Assembly (NCBI GenBank): GCA_017461235.1
Contig: JAFTYU010000016.1
Coordinates: 53,290 to 117,289, forward strand
DNA: 64,000 bases
Origin: Clostridia bacterium
Lineage (GTDB): Bacteria > Bacillota > Clostridia > Oscillospirales > Acutalibacteraceae
Reading direction: 5' to 3'
The notes under the pieces were generated by a model. That model was not told where the DNA came from and did no database searches. It worked only from the letters and a program-made list of their open reading frames with translations. Shown here one piece after another: positions 7,894 through 16,026 of the stretch (within the stretch, counting starts at the first letter, position 1; each line of letters opens with the position of its first letter). A program made the translations under genes and the position numbers.

Positions 7894-9840
7894 ATGTTGA
7901 AAAAAGGTTTATCTGTTATTTTGAGTATAGTTTTAATATGCTCCGTTTTTTCAGCAACCGTGGGAGCCGCTGTGAATTTTAACGGTGATATCAGCGCATA
8001 TCCTGTTATTATGGTTGCAGGTTACAGCAGTTCCGAGCTTGTTCGTGTTGACGAAAACGGTGAAAGAACACGTATATGGGGTCTGGATATGGACTCTGTT
8101 TTAAACAGGGTTATAAATCGTATATATGATTTAGGTAAAGGCCTTGTTCTCACAGCCAAGGGTGATGCAGAATATCTTGGCAGAACTTTGGGCGAAGAAA
8201 TTGAAGCAGAGCTCGAATATATGAAAATCAACCCTAACGGTACAAGCAAATATAATATTCAGGTTGAAAATACAGCTATAGAAGAAACCAATATGGCATA
8301 TATTCTTGAAAACAACCTTCCCCTTGAATACATTAACGAAGACAAAATTTCATACGAAATAGCCGAATATATCGGTGAAGAGAACATGTTTTTCTACACT
8401 AACGATTGGCGTCAGAGTGTTTATGACTGTGCAATAGGTCTTGACGAGTATATTCAGCAGGTAAAAGAATATACCGGTAAAGATAAAGTCAATATCATTG
8501 CCGTTTCCCACGGTGGTCAGGTATCTGCTGTGTATCTTTCTCTTTTCGGTTATAAACAGGATGTTGATAATGCGGTGCTTACCGTTCCGGCTATCGGCGG
8601 CGCAGGTCTTGCCCTTGACCTTATGACAGGCGACGTTGCGATTGATGAATATATGATTGTGCATTATCTGGAACATGGTTTTGATGCGGATGGTAAGTAT
8701 GAGTGGCTTCTTGAAGCTCAACAGTTGGGCTTCCTTGACGAAGTTGTGAAAAATGCTCTTCCTTATATTTATAATGTTGCAGGTTATTGGGGCAGTATAT
8801 GGGATTTTATACCTCTTGAGTATTATGAAGAACTGAAGGCTGAAAGGCTCGACCCTGTTGAGAGTGCCGCAATAATTGAAAAAACCGATATGGTGCATTT
8901 TGACATTATGGCAAACTTCCGCACAAATCTTCAGAAATGTGTCAATGACTACGGTATAAACATCTCAATAATCGCAGGTACTGATGTGCCTTGTGTCAGT
9001 GGTTTGAGAACAAACGGTGATGCTCTTATTAGGACTACGGATTCAACAGGTGCTTTATGTGCGCCTTACGGCGAACGTTTCAACGACGGCTATACAGGTG
9101 CAGGCACTATGTGTGATAACCCTTCTCACGATCATGTTTCACCTTCGTTTGAAGTTGATGCTTCAACTGCATATCTTCCGGAAAACACATGGTATATTGA
9201 TGGTCTTTTCCACGGAATGACTTTCCATGACCCGTATTCGAGAACTCTTGCGTTGAAAAATCTTCTTACCGATGAAATAGTTAATGTGCATTCCCATCCG
9301 GATTATCCCCAGTTTCACGCATCAACCAACACAAACTACGCTGTATCGGTAAGGTTTGATAAGAGTGGGGAAGGCCTGGTGAGCTCTCAGGATGATTACC
9401 TTATTATTAAAAACCTTTCACAGAATTACCCGGTGAAAATCACTTCTGTAACCTTTGCAGGTGCGGATCTTGTGGCATATACGATGGGTATGAAGGCTCT
9501 TGAGCCCGGCAAGGAAATTAAAATTCAGGTGACGGGTAAAATTCCACAGGTCAGCAATGCACTTATGCAGGTCAAGGTTAACTACGAAATGGTTGACAAC
9601 ACAACATCGCTCATAGGGGAGAGAGCTTGCAGCTTTAAAATAATGAACGGACCGTCAGTGGTTTATGATGAAGAAACGCCCTTTGTCAATGCTGATTACG
9701 TTATTGGTTTCAAAAACGTAATAGACGAAGATACAAAAGATGCACTCACAAATACAGGCGTTTTAAATATAGTAAGTTTCGTCTATGAGTGGATTATGGC
9801 TCTGCTGGACCAGTTGGGTATAGGATTACTTTTGAAATAA
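7894..9840 (+). CDS. Secreted alpha/beta hydrolase, LCAT/PGAP1-like lipase fold
   Basis: A 648-residue exported protein. Signal peptide at residues 1-25 (ends GAAVNF). The catalytic domain starts YPVIMVAGYSSSEL, contains FYTNDWR, and has the nucleophile elbow VSHGGQ (Ser in the GxSxG-like position); a late DGLFHGMTFHD could hold the catalytic His. This order resembles lecithin-cholesterol-acyltransferase/PGAP1-type lipases. Residues from about 480 look like a beta-rich accessory domain, and the last 25 residues form a hydrophobic helix that could associate with the membrane. ATG at 7894 is preferred to an upstream GTG at 7882 because AGGGAG is spaced for it. Single-gene unit. Substrate unknown; lipid ester is a guess from the fold. 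Confidence 0.7.
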   Translation: MLKKGLSVILSIVLICSVFSATVGAAVNFNGDISAYPVIMVAGYSSSELVRVDENGERTRIWGLDMDSVLNRVINRIYDLGKGLVLTAKGDAEYLGRTLGEEIEAELEYMKINPNGTSKYNIQVENTAIEETNMAYILENNLPLEYINEDKISYEIAEYIGEENMFFYTNDWRQSVYDCAIGLDEYIQQVKEYTGKDKVNIIAVSHGGQVSAVYLSLFGYKQDVDNAVLTVPAIGGAGLALDLMTGDVAIDEYMIVHYLEHGFDADGKYEWLLEAQQLGFLDEVVKNALPYIYNVAGYWGSIWDFIPLEYYEELKAERLDPVESAAIIEKTDMVHFDIMANFRTNLQKCVNDYGINISIIAGTDVPCVSGLRTNGDALIRTTDSTGALCAPYGERFNDGYTGAGTMCDNPSHDHVSPSFEVDASTAYLPENTWYIDGLFHGMTFHDPYSRTLALKNLLTDEIVNVHSHPDYPQFHASTNTNYAVSVRFDKSGEGLVSSQDDYLIIKNLSQNYPVKITSVTFAGADLVAYTMGMKALEPGKEIKIQVTGKIPQVSNALMQVKVNYEMVDNTTSLIGERACSFKIMNGPSVVYDEETPFVNADYVIGFKNVIDEDTKDALTNTGVLNIVSFVYEWIMALLDQLGIGLLLK

Positions 9841-9852
9841 TGAATAAAAGGC

Positions 9853-9881
9853 TTGACTTATTGATTAAATAGTGTTATAAT
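9853..9881 (+). promoter_or_regulatory. Strong promoter of the rpsF-ssb-rpsR operon
   Basis: TTGACT (9853-9858), 17-base spacer, perfect TATAAT (9876-9881). Transcription would begin near 9888. Confidence 0.75.
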
Positions 9882-9884
9882 TCG

Positions 9885-9948
9885 TAATCGTCGCGGAATG
9901 TCCGCGGCGATTATTTCCTTGCTCTTAAATCGATATCTATAAGAGCCG
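9885..9948 (+). promoter_or_regulatory. Structured rpsF mRNA leader, candidate S6:S18 autoregulatory site
   Basis: The transcript would start within a GC-rich hairpin (9885-9897 with 9900-9912, one G-U pair). A second hairpin pairs CTCTTA (9922-9927) with TAAGAG (9940-9945) and is followed by CCG (9946-9948), just before the ribosome binding site. Many bacteria autoregulate this operon through an S6:S18-binding RNA with a conserved CCG element; assignment here rests only on position and this partial match. Confidence 0.4.
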
Positions 9949-9971
9949 GAGTCCATAAGGAGGTGCGAACG

Positions 9972-10253
9972 ATGTCAAACAGTTACGAAACAATCATTGT
10001 TTTCTCTTTAGCAAACGGTGAAGAGGCAGCTAAAACTCTCGCTGAAAAGTTCAAAGCAATGATGGAAAAGAACGGTACTGTCGACAGCGTTGACGAGTGG
10101 GGTAAGCGCAGACTTGCATATCTCATCAACGATGAAGAAGATGGTTACTATGTTCTCTATAACCACACTTGCGAAGCTGGTTTCCCTGCAGAACTTGAAC
10201 GTGTTCTCGGTATCACCGACGGCGTTCTTCGTTCATTGGTAATTAAAAAATAA
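9972..10253 (+). CDS. rpsF: 30S ribosomal protein S6 (bS6)
   Basis: A 93-residue bS6 that binds 16S rRNA together with bS18 on the small-subunit platform. It begins SNSYETIIVF (family MxxYExxxI) and carries VDEWGKRRLAYLI and the tail-region GITDGVLRSLVIKK. ATG at 9972 is preferred to GTG at 9963 because AAGGAGG (9958-9963) sits eight bases upstream of it. First gene of the conserved rpsF-ssb-rpsR operon. No long acidic C-terminal tail. Confidence 0.95.
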   Translation: MSNSYETIIVFSLANGEEAAKTLAEKFKAMMEKNGTVDSVDEWGKRRLAYLINDEEDGYYVLYNHTCEAGFPAELERVLGITDGVLRSLVIKK

Positions 10254-10265
10254 GAGGTGTGAAAG

Positions 10266-10697
10266 ATGCTTAATTGCGCAGTTATTATGGGCAGACTTAC
10301 TGCCGATCCCGAACTTCGCCAGACTCCCTCAGGTGTTTCAGTTACAAGATTTACAGTTGCAGTTGACCGCGGCTATGTTAAAGCCGGTGAAGAGAGAAAA
10401 GCAGACTTCATAAATGTTGTTGCTTGGCGTCAGACAGCAGAATTTGTAACAAGATATTTCTCAAAAGGTTCTATGATTGCCGTTCAGGGTGCTATCCAGA
10501 CCGGTTCTTATGAGAAAGACGGTATTAAACGTTCAACATTTGAGATTATTGCCGATAACGTAAGTTTTTGCGGCTCTAAAAACGAGTCTTCTACAGGTGC
10601 AGCTCCCAGAGCTGCCGAAACAGCTGCTACATCTTTCTCTAACGGCAGCATAGATGATTTCGCCACCGTTGCTGATGACGATGACCTGCCGTTCTGA
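10266..10697 (+). CDS. ssb: Single-stranded DNA-binding protein
   Basis: A 143-residue SSB protecting single-stranded DNA in replication and repair. The OB-fold occupies residues 1-105 (starts [23 protein letters not shown], with [13 protein letters not shown]). A low-complexity Ala/Ser linker leads to the acidic tip DDDLPF, the docking peptide for partner proteins. Located between rpsF and rpsR as in most Firmicutes; 12-base gap to rpsF. Confidence 0.95.
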   Translation: MLNCAVIMGRLTADPELRQTPSGVSVTRFTVAVDRGYVKAGEERKADFINVVAWRQTAEFVTRYFSKGSMIAVQGAIQTGSYEKDGIKRSTFEIIADNVSFCGSKNESSTGAAPRAAETAATSFSNGSIDDFATVADDDDLPF

Positions 10698-10720
10698 TTC
10701 TAACAGGAGGAAAATTTATT

Positions 10721-10966
10721 ATGGCATACGATAAAAGCGATCGCCGTCCCAACAAAAAAGGCCGCAAAAAAGTTTGCGCTTTCTGTGTTGAGAAGGTTGA
10801 AAAAATTGACTATAAGGATGCTGCTAAACTTCGTCGTTATACATCCGACAGAGCAAAAATCCTTCCCCGCCGTGTAACAGGTACATGTGCATACCACCAG
10901 AGAGAGCTCACAACTGCTATTAAGAGAGCAAGAATGATAGCTCTTCTTCCCTACACAGCAGACTGA
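10721..10966 (+). CDS. rpsR: 30S ribosomal protein S18 (bS18)
   Basis: An 81-residue bS18, partner of bS6. It has a basic N-terminus ([15 protein letters not shown]), the segment [23 protein letters not shown] and the family's [25 protein letters not shown]. Two Cys pairs or singles (CAFC, Cys in TGTC) suggest the zinc-binding form of S18. AGGAGGAAAATTTATT precedes the ATG. Last gene of the operon. Confidence 0.95.
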   Translation: MAYDKSDRRPNKKGRKKVCAFCVEKVEKIDYKDAAKLRRYTSDRAKILPRRVTGTCAYHQRELTTAIKRARMIALLPYTAD

Positions 10967-11006
10967 TTTTTTGCGTATTGCACTTTTTCTTTCCGTTTTA
11001 TTCACC

Positions 11007-11180
11007 CTCATGTATCTTGATACGCTACGGGTTCATAAAAGCGAAAAGCTAAAGCACACTACATCAAAAAATACGATACAGGAACTTGATTCGTCAGGTT
11101 CCTGTTTTTATTTGCTCTCACATACCTGATACGCTACAGACTTATAAAATCAGAAATCTGCATACATCTCGAAAAAATCT
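11007..11180 (+). repeat. Two degenerate direct repeat copies downstream of rpsR
   Basis: Copy A (about 11007-11077) and copy B (about 11107-11180) share GATACGCTAC, then ATAAAA, AAAGCT/AAATCT-like and CATC..AAAAAAT blocks in the same order with a spacing of about 100 bases. A terminator lies between them. No coding potential seen. Probably an old duplication of an intergenic segment. Confidence 0.4.
11078..11109 (+). terminator. Terminator of the rpsF operon
   Basis: Stem ACAGGAAC (11078-11085) with GTTCCTGT (11098-11105), 12-base loop, then TTTTTA. Confidence 0.7.
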
Positions 11181-11191
11181 TACAAACAATT

Positions 11192-11221
11192 AGAGTGTCG
11201 AGAAACTCGACACTCTTTTTA
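11192..11221. terminator. Second terminator between rpsR and the convergent PHP gene
   Basis: Perfect 11-pair stem (11192-11202 with 11206-11216), three-base loop, T-run on the plus strand. It ends 10 bases beyond the minus-strand gene's stop; an A-rich stretch on the other side may let it work in both directions. Confidence 0.8.
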
Positions 11222-11230
11222 TTTTTGTTA

Positions 11231-12646
11231 TTAATAACCGAGAACTACTTCCTTGAAAATGTCAATAGCAGTGCTGTTTTGGAAAAAGCAAATATCAAGG
11301 AATGTTATAAGCTTACGAAGAAATGTTGATATATCTCTTGTGTGTGGAATCTCCTCACTTTTTAGAATAACGTCTTCTTCGTGTATAACAATAGGCTGTG
11401 AATAGCATATACCATTTTCACCCGTGATGTAAAAACGAATGTAACTGCCGATGTTATTAAAATCGTCCAGGTCAATTGTTGTAGTATCTAAACCACCGCG
11501 TTTTATCACCTGACCATCTGAAACCCATGTTATTGTATCGAAATTTTCACCTTCTATACTGATTGTATCAAGGTCTTCGTCAATCTCAATTTTGGTTACA
11601 AGTGGCGTCTCATTGGAATATGCATCGACTTCTTCTTCAATGTATTCGGGCATTTCTCTCATACCGTTAAGTTCAACGCCGTTAGAGAAATGTGATACTG
11701 CAAAAAATGTGCCGGTTTCCATACTGTATCTTAAATCGTTATTAGACAGTTCGGGCATGTAGTGCATTGTATATGCATTGTTGAGTGATTGCTCATCGTG
11801 TGAATCAGAAAAGGTGAAACCCCAGGGAACAACCCCGTAGGGAATTGTTTTTTGAAGAATGCTATCATAAAGTATTCTGTCGCAACGGGTGTGAGCGTCG
11901 GTTGCGCTATTGATACCCATACCGACGGATGAGCCTGCATTATCCAGGAAAAGTCTGGCGAATTTATTGACGTAATATTCGTCTATAGGTTGGCCAACAT
12001 AAGCTTCAGAGTCTTTGTCGGGGTAAACATATTCACCTACATGGGATAGCATAGAGATACCACCCGCATCTTTGACACCCTTTGAAGGTGTTTCGTAGTC
12101 ACCATAGACACCAAGTAATCCTTGCCCGTAATCGGAAAAATAACCTGTAAGATGGCAGTCTGCAACCGGTGTAGCTGCATTGAGTTCAATGCCTTTAGGA
12201 ACGTCAAGCATACCATTTTCACGAACAGTACCGTTTGTGGTTGGCGCTGTTCCGTTGATATATGAGTTATATTCTTCTGTTGTGAGTGGTATGATGTCTG
12301 CAAGCTCTGTACGATCATATTTAACAAGTCGCACAATCGGAATGAGATCAGGTTCTTCGTTCCAGCCTTTGTTAATTGTGCCGTGGTCAGTTATGGCAAC
12401 CGCGTCATAACCAAGATCATAACTTTTTTGTACTACTTCTTTTACCGTTAGAAAACCATCGCTGGCGTTTGTGTGACAATGAAGCTGCACTTTGTAGGCT
12501 TTCCAATTTTCCCAATCAACATTTTCATAACAACTGTCCATAACATAATTTTTGCCTTCAATAGACGTTGCGGCAACAGAAATGGTTGGTAAAACAGTCA
12601 TAACAAATGCCACGGTAAATGATAATATTTTAAAAAAACGTTTCAC
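11231..12646 (-). CDS. Secreted PHP-domain metal-dependent phosphoesterase-like protein
   Basis: A 471-residue protein with an N-terminal signal peptide (residues 1-25, ending ISVAA). The PHP domain follows: LHCHTNASDG (metal-binding His pair) and YDAVAITDHG, plus later His residues in MLSHVGEY and FSDSHDEQSL. This is the secreted CehA/McbA-like branch of the PHP superfamily rather than histidinol phosphatase or polymerase. A C-terminal beta domain (about 350-430) and a hydrophobic amphipathic end follow. GTG start at 12646 with a strong AAAGGAGGGG site. Single gene between rpsR and rpmH. Substrate unknown. Confidence 0.75.
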   Translation of the reverse strand: MKRFFKILSFTVAFVMTVLPTISVAATSIEGKNYVMDSCYENVDWENWKAYKVQLHCHTNASDGFLTVKEVVQKSYDLGYDAVAITDHGTINKGWNEEPDLIPIVRLVKYDRTELADIIPLTTEEYNSYINGTAPTTNGTVRENGMLDVPKGIELNAATPVADCHLTGYFSDYGQGLLGVYGDYETPSKGVKDAGGISMLSHVGEYVYPDKDSEAYVGQPIDEYYVNKFARLFLDNAGSSVGMGINSATDAHTRCDRILYDSILQKTIPYGVVPWGFTFSDSHDEQSLNNAYTMHYMPELSNNDLRYSMETGTFFAVSHFSNGVELNGMREMPEYIEEEVDAYSNETPLVTKIEIDEDLDTISIEGENFDTITWVSDGQVIKRGGLDTTTIDLDDFNNIGSYIRFYITGENGICYSQPIVIHEEDVILKSEEIPHTRDISTFLRKLITFLDICFFQNSTAIDIFKEVVLGY

Positions 12647-12795
12647 AAGAGCCCCTCCTTTAATATTATATAATCAATATACAACTTTTTTCAGGATATT
12701 TAAATTGGCTTATTTTACGAAAAATTATGCGGATAATGTACAATATGCTCATTAATTGCTTGTAAAAAGTCACTTTTTTTATTTTAGTATTGGTA

Positions 12796-12824
12796 TTGAC
12801 TTTTTCTTTGTAATTTTATATAAT
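12796..12824 (+). promoter_or_regulatory. Strong promoter of rpmH-rnpA-yidD-yidC-khpB
   Basis: TTGACT (12796-12801), 17-base spacer, perfect TATAAT (12819-12824), 112 bases before rpmH. The rest of the 290-base spacer (12647-12936) is AT-rich; I see no DnaA boxes in it. Confidence 0.75.
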
Positions 12825-12936
12825 GCAATGTGCAACTGCCTTGTTGCAAGAATAATAAAATACAGGTTTTATATTTACTACCACTTCTACTACTACTTCG
12901 TAAATACTACCTGAATAATAGATTGGAGTAACAAAA

Positions 12937-13071
12937 ATGAAAAGAACTTATCAGCCCAAAAAAAGACACAGAAAGATGGAACACGGTTTCCGCAAAAGAA
13001 TGGCAGACAGAAACGGTCGTAAGGTGCTTGCTCGCCGTCGTAAAAAAGGCAGAAAGCAGCTCACATACTAA
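12937..13071 (+). CDS. rpmH: 50S ribosomal protein L34 (bL34)
   Basis: A 44-residue, very basic protein, full family length: [18 protein letters not shown] then [20 protein letters not shown] and a QLTY end, all standard for bL34. GGAG lies about ten bases before the ATG. It heads the conserved rpmH-rnpA-yidD-yidC-khpB cluster. No adjacent dnaA, unlike most bacteria. Confidence 0.97.
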   Translation: MKRTYQPKKRHRKMEHGFRKRMADRNGRKVLARRRKKGRKQLTY

Positions 13072-13112
13072 GGTCTGTTGACCAATCGGGTTAACACCCG
13101 AAGGAGAATAAT

Positions 13113-13472
13113 GTGTCAGACTTCGTCACGCTGAAAAGCAATTCCGATTTCCGTCGGTTATATAATAGGGGCAAAACAGTTACTGATCCTGCGTTGGTTA
13201 TTTATTACTCGAAAAACCGCGCGGGAATTTGCCGTATTGGTATAACTACAAGTAAAAAAATCGGTAATGCGGTGGAGCGTAATCGTTCGCGCAGACTTTT
13301 GAAAGAAGCTTTCAGAAGTGTGTGTGGTGACGTTTCGCCATGCTATGATATTGTTATAGTAGCACGCTCTAAAACGAAGTATGTTAAAAGCACACGTCTT
13401 GCAGAAATTATGCGCAGAATTTTTAATGAACAGGGCATGCTTAACCTCAATGGCGGGAGTGAAGCCTTATGA
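13113..13472 (+). CDS. rnpA: Ribonuclease P protein component
   Basis: A 119-residue basic protein that partners the RNase P RNA in 5' tRNA maturation. It shows the family pattern: [17 protein letters not shown] near the start and the signature [17 protein letters not shown]. Translation starts at GTG 13113, with AAGGAG six bases upstream; an ATG at 13111 is out of frame. The stop overlaps yidD by four bases. Confidence 0.93.
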   Translation: MSDFVTLKSNSDFRRLYNRGKTVTDPALVIYYSKNRAGICRIGITTSKKIGNAVERNRSRRLLKEAFRSVCGDVSPCYDIVIVARSKTKYVKSTRLAEIMRRIFNEQGMLNLNGGSEAL

Positions 13473-13699
13473 AGAAGGTTCTGATAGCGGTCATACGTTT
13501 TTATCAAAGGCGTATTTCGCCACTTTTCGGACCCCGTTGCCGTTTTTATCCTACCTGTTCCCAGTATGCTCTTGAATGTCTTGAAGTTCACGGCGTTTTA
13601 AAGGGCTCAATTCTTGCAATTTTAAGATTGATGCGTTGCAATATTCTCTTCCCGGGCGGTGTTGACCCCGTACCCCCAAAAAAGGAGAAAAAGAAATAG
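13469..13699 (+). CDS. yidD: Membrane protein insertion efficiency factor YidD
   Basis: A 76-residue YidD (UPF0161) protein, peripheral to the inner membrane, aiding YidC-dependent insertion. Family hallmarks: [28 protein letters not shown] with the conserved Cys residues, and [15 protein letters not shown]. Overlaps rnpA by ATGA, implying translational coupling, and precedes yidC by 30 bases. Confidence 0.95.
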   Translation: MKKVLIAVIRFYQRRISPLFGPRCRFYPTCSQYALECLEVHGVLKGSILAILRLMRCNILFPGGVDPVPPKKEKKK

Positions 13700-13729
13700 T
13701 TTCCTACAAAAACGAAAGGAAAAAATCCT

Positions 13730-14695
13730 ATGAGAGAAATACTCGCAACCCCTTTTGGTTGGGCGCTGAGCGGTTTATATAGCCTTTTGACCGAGATTGG
13801 TGCCGGTGCAGGCAGTTATATTTTATCAATTTTAATTATAACATTAGTTGTTAAGCTTGTACTTTTACCCGCCTCAATCAGCCAACAGAAAAACAGCGCA
13901 AAACAGGTGCGCCTTAACACAAAAGTAAATAAAATAAGACAGAAATATGCAGGTAACCAGCAGAAAATTCAGGAAGAAACTCAGGCACTTTATCAGCGCG
14001 AAGGTTTTGGTGCAGCTAATATGGGCTGCCTTCCTATGATTGCACAGTTGCTTGTTATGATGGGTGTTTACGGCGTTATTTATGACCCCATTACCCATGT
14101 TTTACAGTTTAGCAAAGAAAAAGTTGAAATTTTAAAAACAGCATTACAAATAACTGTAGACACTAAGAGCAAAAGCTCAAGCGGTGTTGAATTTGGTATT
14201 CTCAACAAAATTGAAGATGGTATGGCAGCAATCAAGGGTATTGATGCTGTTGATATGGAAAGATTGGTTGAGCTTAAGGATAACTTTATTTTCAATATCG
14301 GTAATATCGAACTCAATTTGCTTGAGTCTCCGAATTATAAGGACCCCAGCATTCTTTGGTTAATTCCCATTCTCGCTTTCCTTACTGCTATGCTTTCATC
14401 TGTATTTATGTATATGAAACAGCGTAAGCAGAATCCCGAAATGGCAAAGAACCCTTCAATGGGTTGTATGACATTTATGTCACCTGTTATGTCACTTGTA
14501 TTTACATTTATGTTCCCTGCAGGTGTTGGTGTTTATTGGATTATTTCAAATATTTTTGCATTTGTTCAGCAGATATTCCTTACTTATTTTTACAGTCCCA
14601 GAAAGGTTATTGCTCAACAGATGGTTGATGAAACTGTTGTCAGACGCTCTAAAGAGAATAATACGAAGCGTCGCGTTGACATTGAAAAGAAATAA
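13730..14695 (+). CDS. yidC: Membrane protein insertase YidC/Oxa1 family
   Basis: A 321-residue insertase of the Gram-positive (short) YidC type. The conserved core has five membrane segments: one at about residues 22-45, the cytoplasmic helical hairpin (SQQKNSAKQVRLNTKVNKI...YQREGF), then GCLPMIAQLLVMMGVYGVI, and the final pair with FPAGVGVYWIISNIFAFVQQ. It has an insertion of about 70 residues after the second segment (LQITVDTKSKSSSGVE..), longer than in Bacillus SpoIIIJ. Basic C-terminal tail. RBS GAAAGGA. Operon partner of yidD and khpB. Confidence 0.93.
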   Translation: MREILATPFGWALSGLYSLLTEIGAGAGSYILSILIITLVVKLVLLPASISQQKNSAKQVRLNTKVNKIRQKYAGNQQKIQEETQALYQREGFGAANMGCLPMIAQLLVMMGVYGVIYDPITHVLQFSKEKVEILKTALQITVDTKSKSSSGVEFGILNKIEDGMAAIKGIDAVDMERLVELKDNFIFNIGNIELNLLESPNYKDPSILWLIPILAFLTAMLSSVFMYMKQRKQNPEMAKNPSMGCMTFMSPVMSLVFTFMFPAGVGVYWIISNIFAFVQQIFLTYFYSPRKVIAQQMVDETVVRRSKENNTKRRVDIEKK

Positions 14696-14706
14696 GGTGT
14701 AGTAAT

Positions 14707-15705
14707 ATGATAAAAGAAGCAATAGGCGTTGCGCCTACTATTGAAGAAGCCAGAAAAATGGCTATCGACAATTTACATGCACCTATTGATGCAGATGTAA
14801 AAGTCGAAGTTGTAACGTTCCCTAAAAAGAAAATTCTCGGTCTTTTCGGCGGTGCCGATGCACAGGTTAAAGCCTCTTATGATGACGGTGTTGAAGAAAA
14901 GCCTGCTAAGGCTCCCAAAGCTCCTAAAAAGGCAGCTCCCGTTAAAGAAAATAAAACAGAGCAGGCTCCCAGAAAAAAGAACGATTCAAAACCTGTAAAG
15001 AAAGATGCTCCCAAAAAGGAAGTAAAAAAAGAAGCTCCCAAAAAAGAAAAAACACCCGAAGTTGACCTTTCGGATATCGAAGCAAAAGAAACTCCCGCAA
15101 CAGAATATCTTAAATCAATTCTTATGGGTATGGGCTTCAATGATGTTACGGTTACCGCTAAAGAAACTGACGAAGATATTTACTTTGAAATCGTAAGCAG
15201 TGAAGATTACGGCAACATTATCGGCAGACGCGGCGAGACTCTTGATGCGTTACAGTATCTTACAAGACTTTTTGTGAACCGTTCTGAAGATAATAACAAA
15301 CGTGTTGCTCTTAACGTAGGTGATTACAGAAAACGCCGTGAAGAAACACTCAAAGCACTTGCCAAAAGACAAGCATCACGTGTTGCAAAATACGGCAGAA
15401 GTTCAGCGCTTGAACCTATGAATCCTTATGAGCGCAGAATTATTCACACAGCGATTCAGGAAATTGAAGGTGTTACTTCACATTCAGTCGGTGAAGGTGA
15501 CAGACGTAGAGTAGTTATTACTCCCGAAGGCAACGAAAGACGCGGTAATTACAGAAATGACCGTAGGGGTAATCGTGAAAAACGCGCACCTTATGTTCCT
15601 GAAACACCTAAAGAGCCCCGTGAAAAGAAAATTGACGCGGCATCATCTTCTCTTTACGGCAAAATCCAGCCCAGAAAGAAAGTTGAAGAAGCTACTGAAG
15701 AATAA
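14707..15705 (+). CDS. khpB: RNA-binding protein KhpB/Jag (Jag-N, KH, R3H)
   Basis: A 332-residue KhpB (Jag/EloR) protein, an RNA-binding regulator of cell elongation in Firmicutes. Domains: Jag-N at 1-55 (with KKKILGLFGG), a Lys/Ala/Pro linker at 60-120, a KH domain with GNIIGRRGETLDALQYL at about 175-195, then R3H including RRIIHTAIQEIEGVTSHSVGEG, and an Arg-rich tail (RRGNYRNDRRGNREKR) longer than usual. Last gene of the rpmH cluster; mnmE/mnmG, often next, are absent. Confidence 0.93.
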   Translation: MIKEAIGVAPTIEEARKMAIDNLHAPIDADVKVEVVTFPKKKILGLFGGADAQVKASYDDGVEEKPAKAPKAPKKAAPVKENKTEQAPRKKNDSKPVKKDAPKKEVKKEAPKKEKTPEVDLSDIEAKETPATEYLKSILMGMGFNDVTVTAKETDEDIYFEIVSSEDYGNIIGRRGETLDALQYLTRLFVNRSEDNNKRVALNVGDYRKRREETLKALAKRQASRVAKYGRSSALEPMNPYERRIIHTAIQEIEGVTSHSVGEGDRRRVVITPEGNERRGNYRNDRRGNREKRAPYVPETPKEPREKKIDAASSSLYGKIQPRKKVEEATEE

Positions 15706-15710
15706 TTCAG

Positions 15711-15739
15711 TTGACATTTAAGAAAAATAGGATTATTAT
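15711..15739 (+). promoter_or_regulatory. Promoter of the thrS T-box transcript
   Basis: TTGACA (15711-15716), 17-base spacer, TATTAT (15734-15739), placed right after the khpB stop. Confidence 0.7.
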
Positions 15740-15745
15740 TAAGTA

Positions 15746-16001
15746 AATAGTACAAATCCAAGACGGAGAAATTAAGGATTTTACCTTTTACAGAGAGACA
15801 TCGGTTGGTGCAAGGTGTCAAAGGATTTTCCCCAAGACCACTCCCGAGTGCGGTGCGAAGCGTAAGATAAGCACTGCCGTATGTGCCGCGTTAAGGCATC
15901 TCGAGTGATATAACCATAGTGTTATATAATTTGGGTGGAACCGTGGAGTTATCAGACTTCATCCCATTTGTTTTTACAAGTAGGATGGAGTCTGTTTTTT
16001 T
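15746..16001 (+). promoter_or_regulatory. thrS: Threonine T-box riboswitch upstream of thrS
   Basis: Class: tRNA-binding transcription attenuator. The AG-bulge motif CAGAGAG lies at about 15790. The specifier is ACC (15837-15839), a Thr codon, exactly six bases before GAG. The T-box sequence is TGGAACCGTGG (15935-15946); its TGGA would pair a tRNA ending in a U73 discriminator. The terminator stem is 15953-15964 with 15983-15994 followed by seven T. Uncharged tRNA-Thr should favour read-through into thrS. Confidence 0.92.
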
Positions 16002-16026
16002 ATAATTAAACGAAAGGATGATATAT

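Noticed and set aside
12647-12936. Possible replication origin upstream of rpmH
   Set aside because: The region is AT-rich and next to rpmH, but I found no DnaA boxes and no dnaA gene beside it.
15711-16001. thrS leader as part of the khpB transcript only
   Set aside because: A good independent promoter lies directly after khpB, so a separate T-box transcript is more likely, though read-through is possible.
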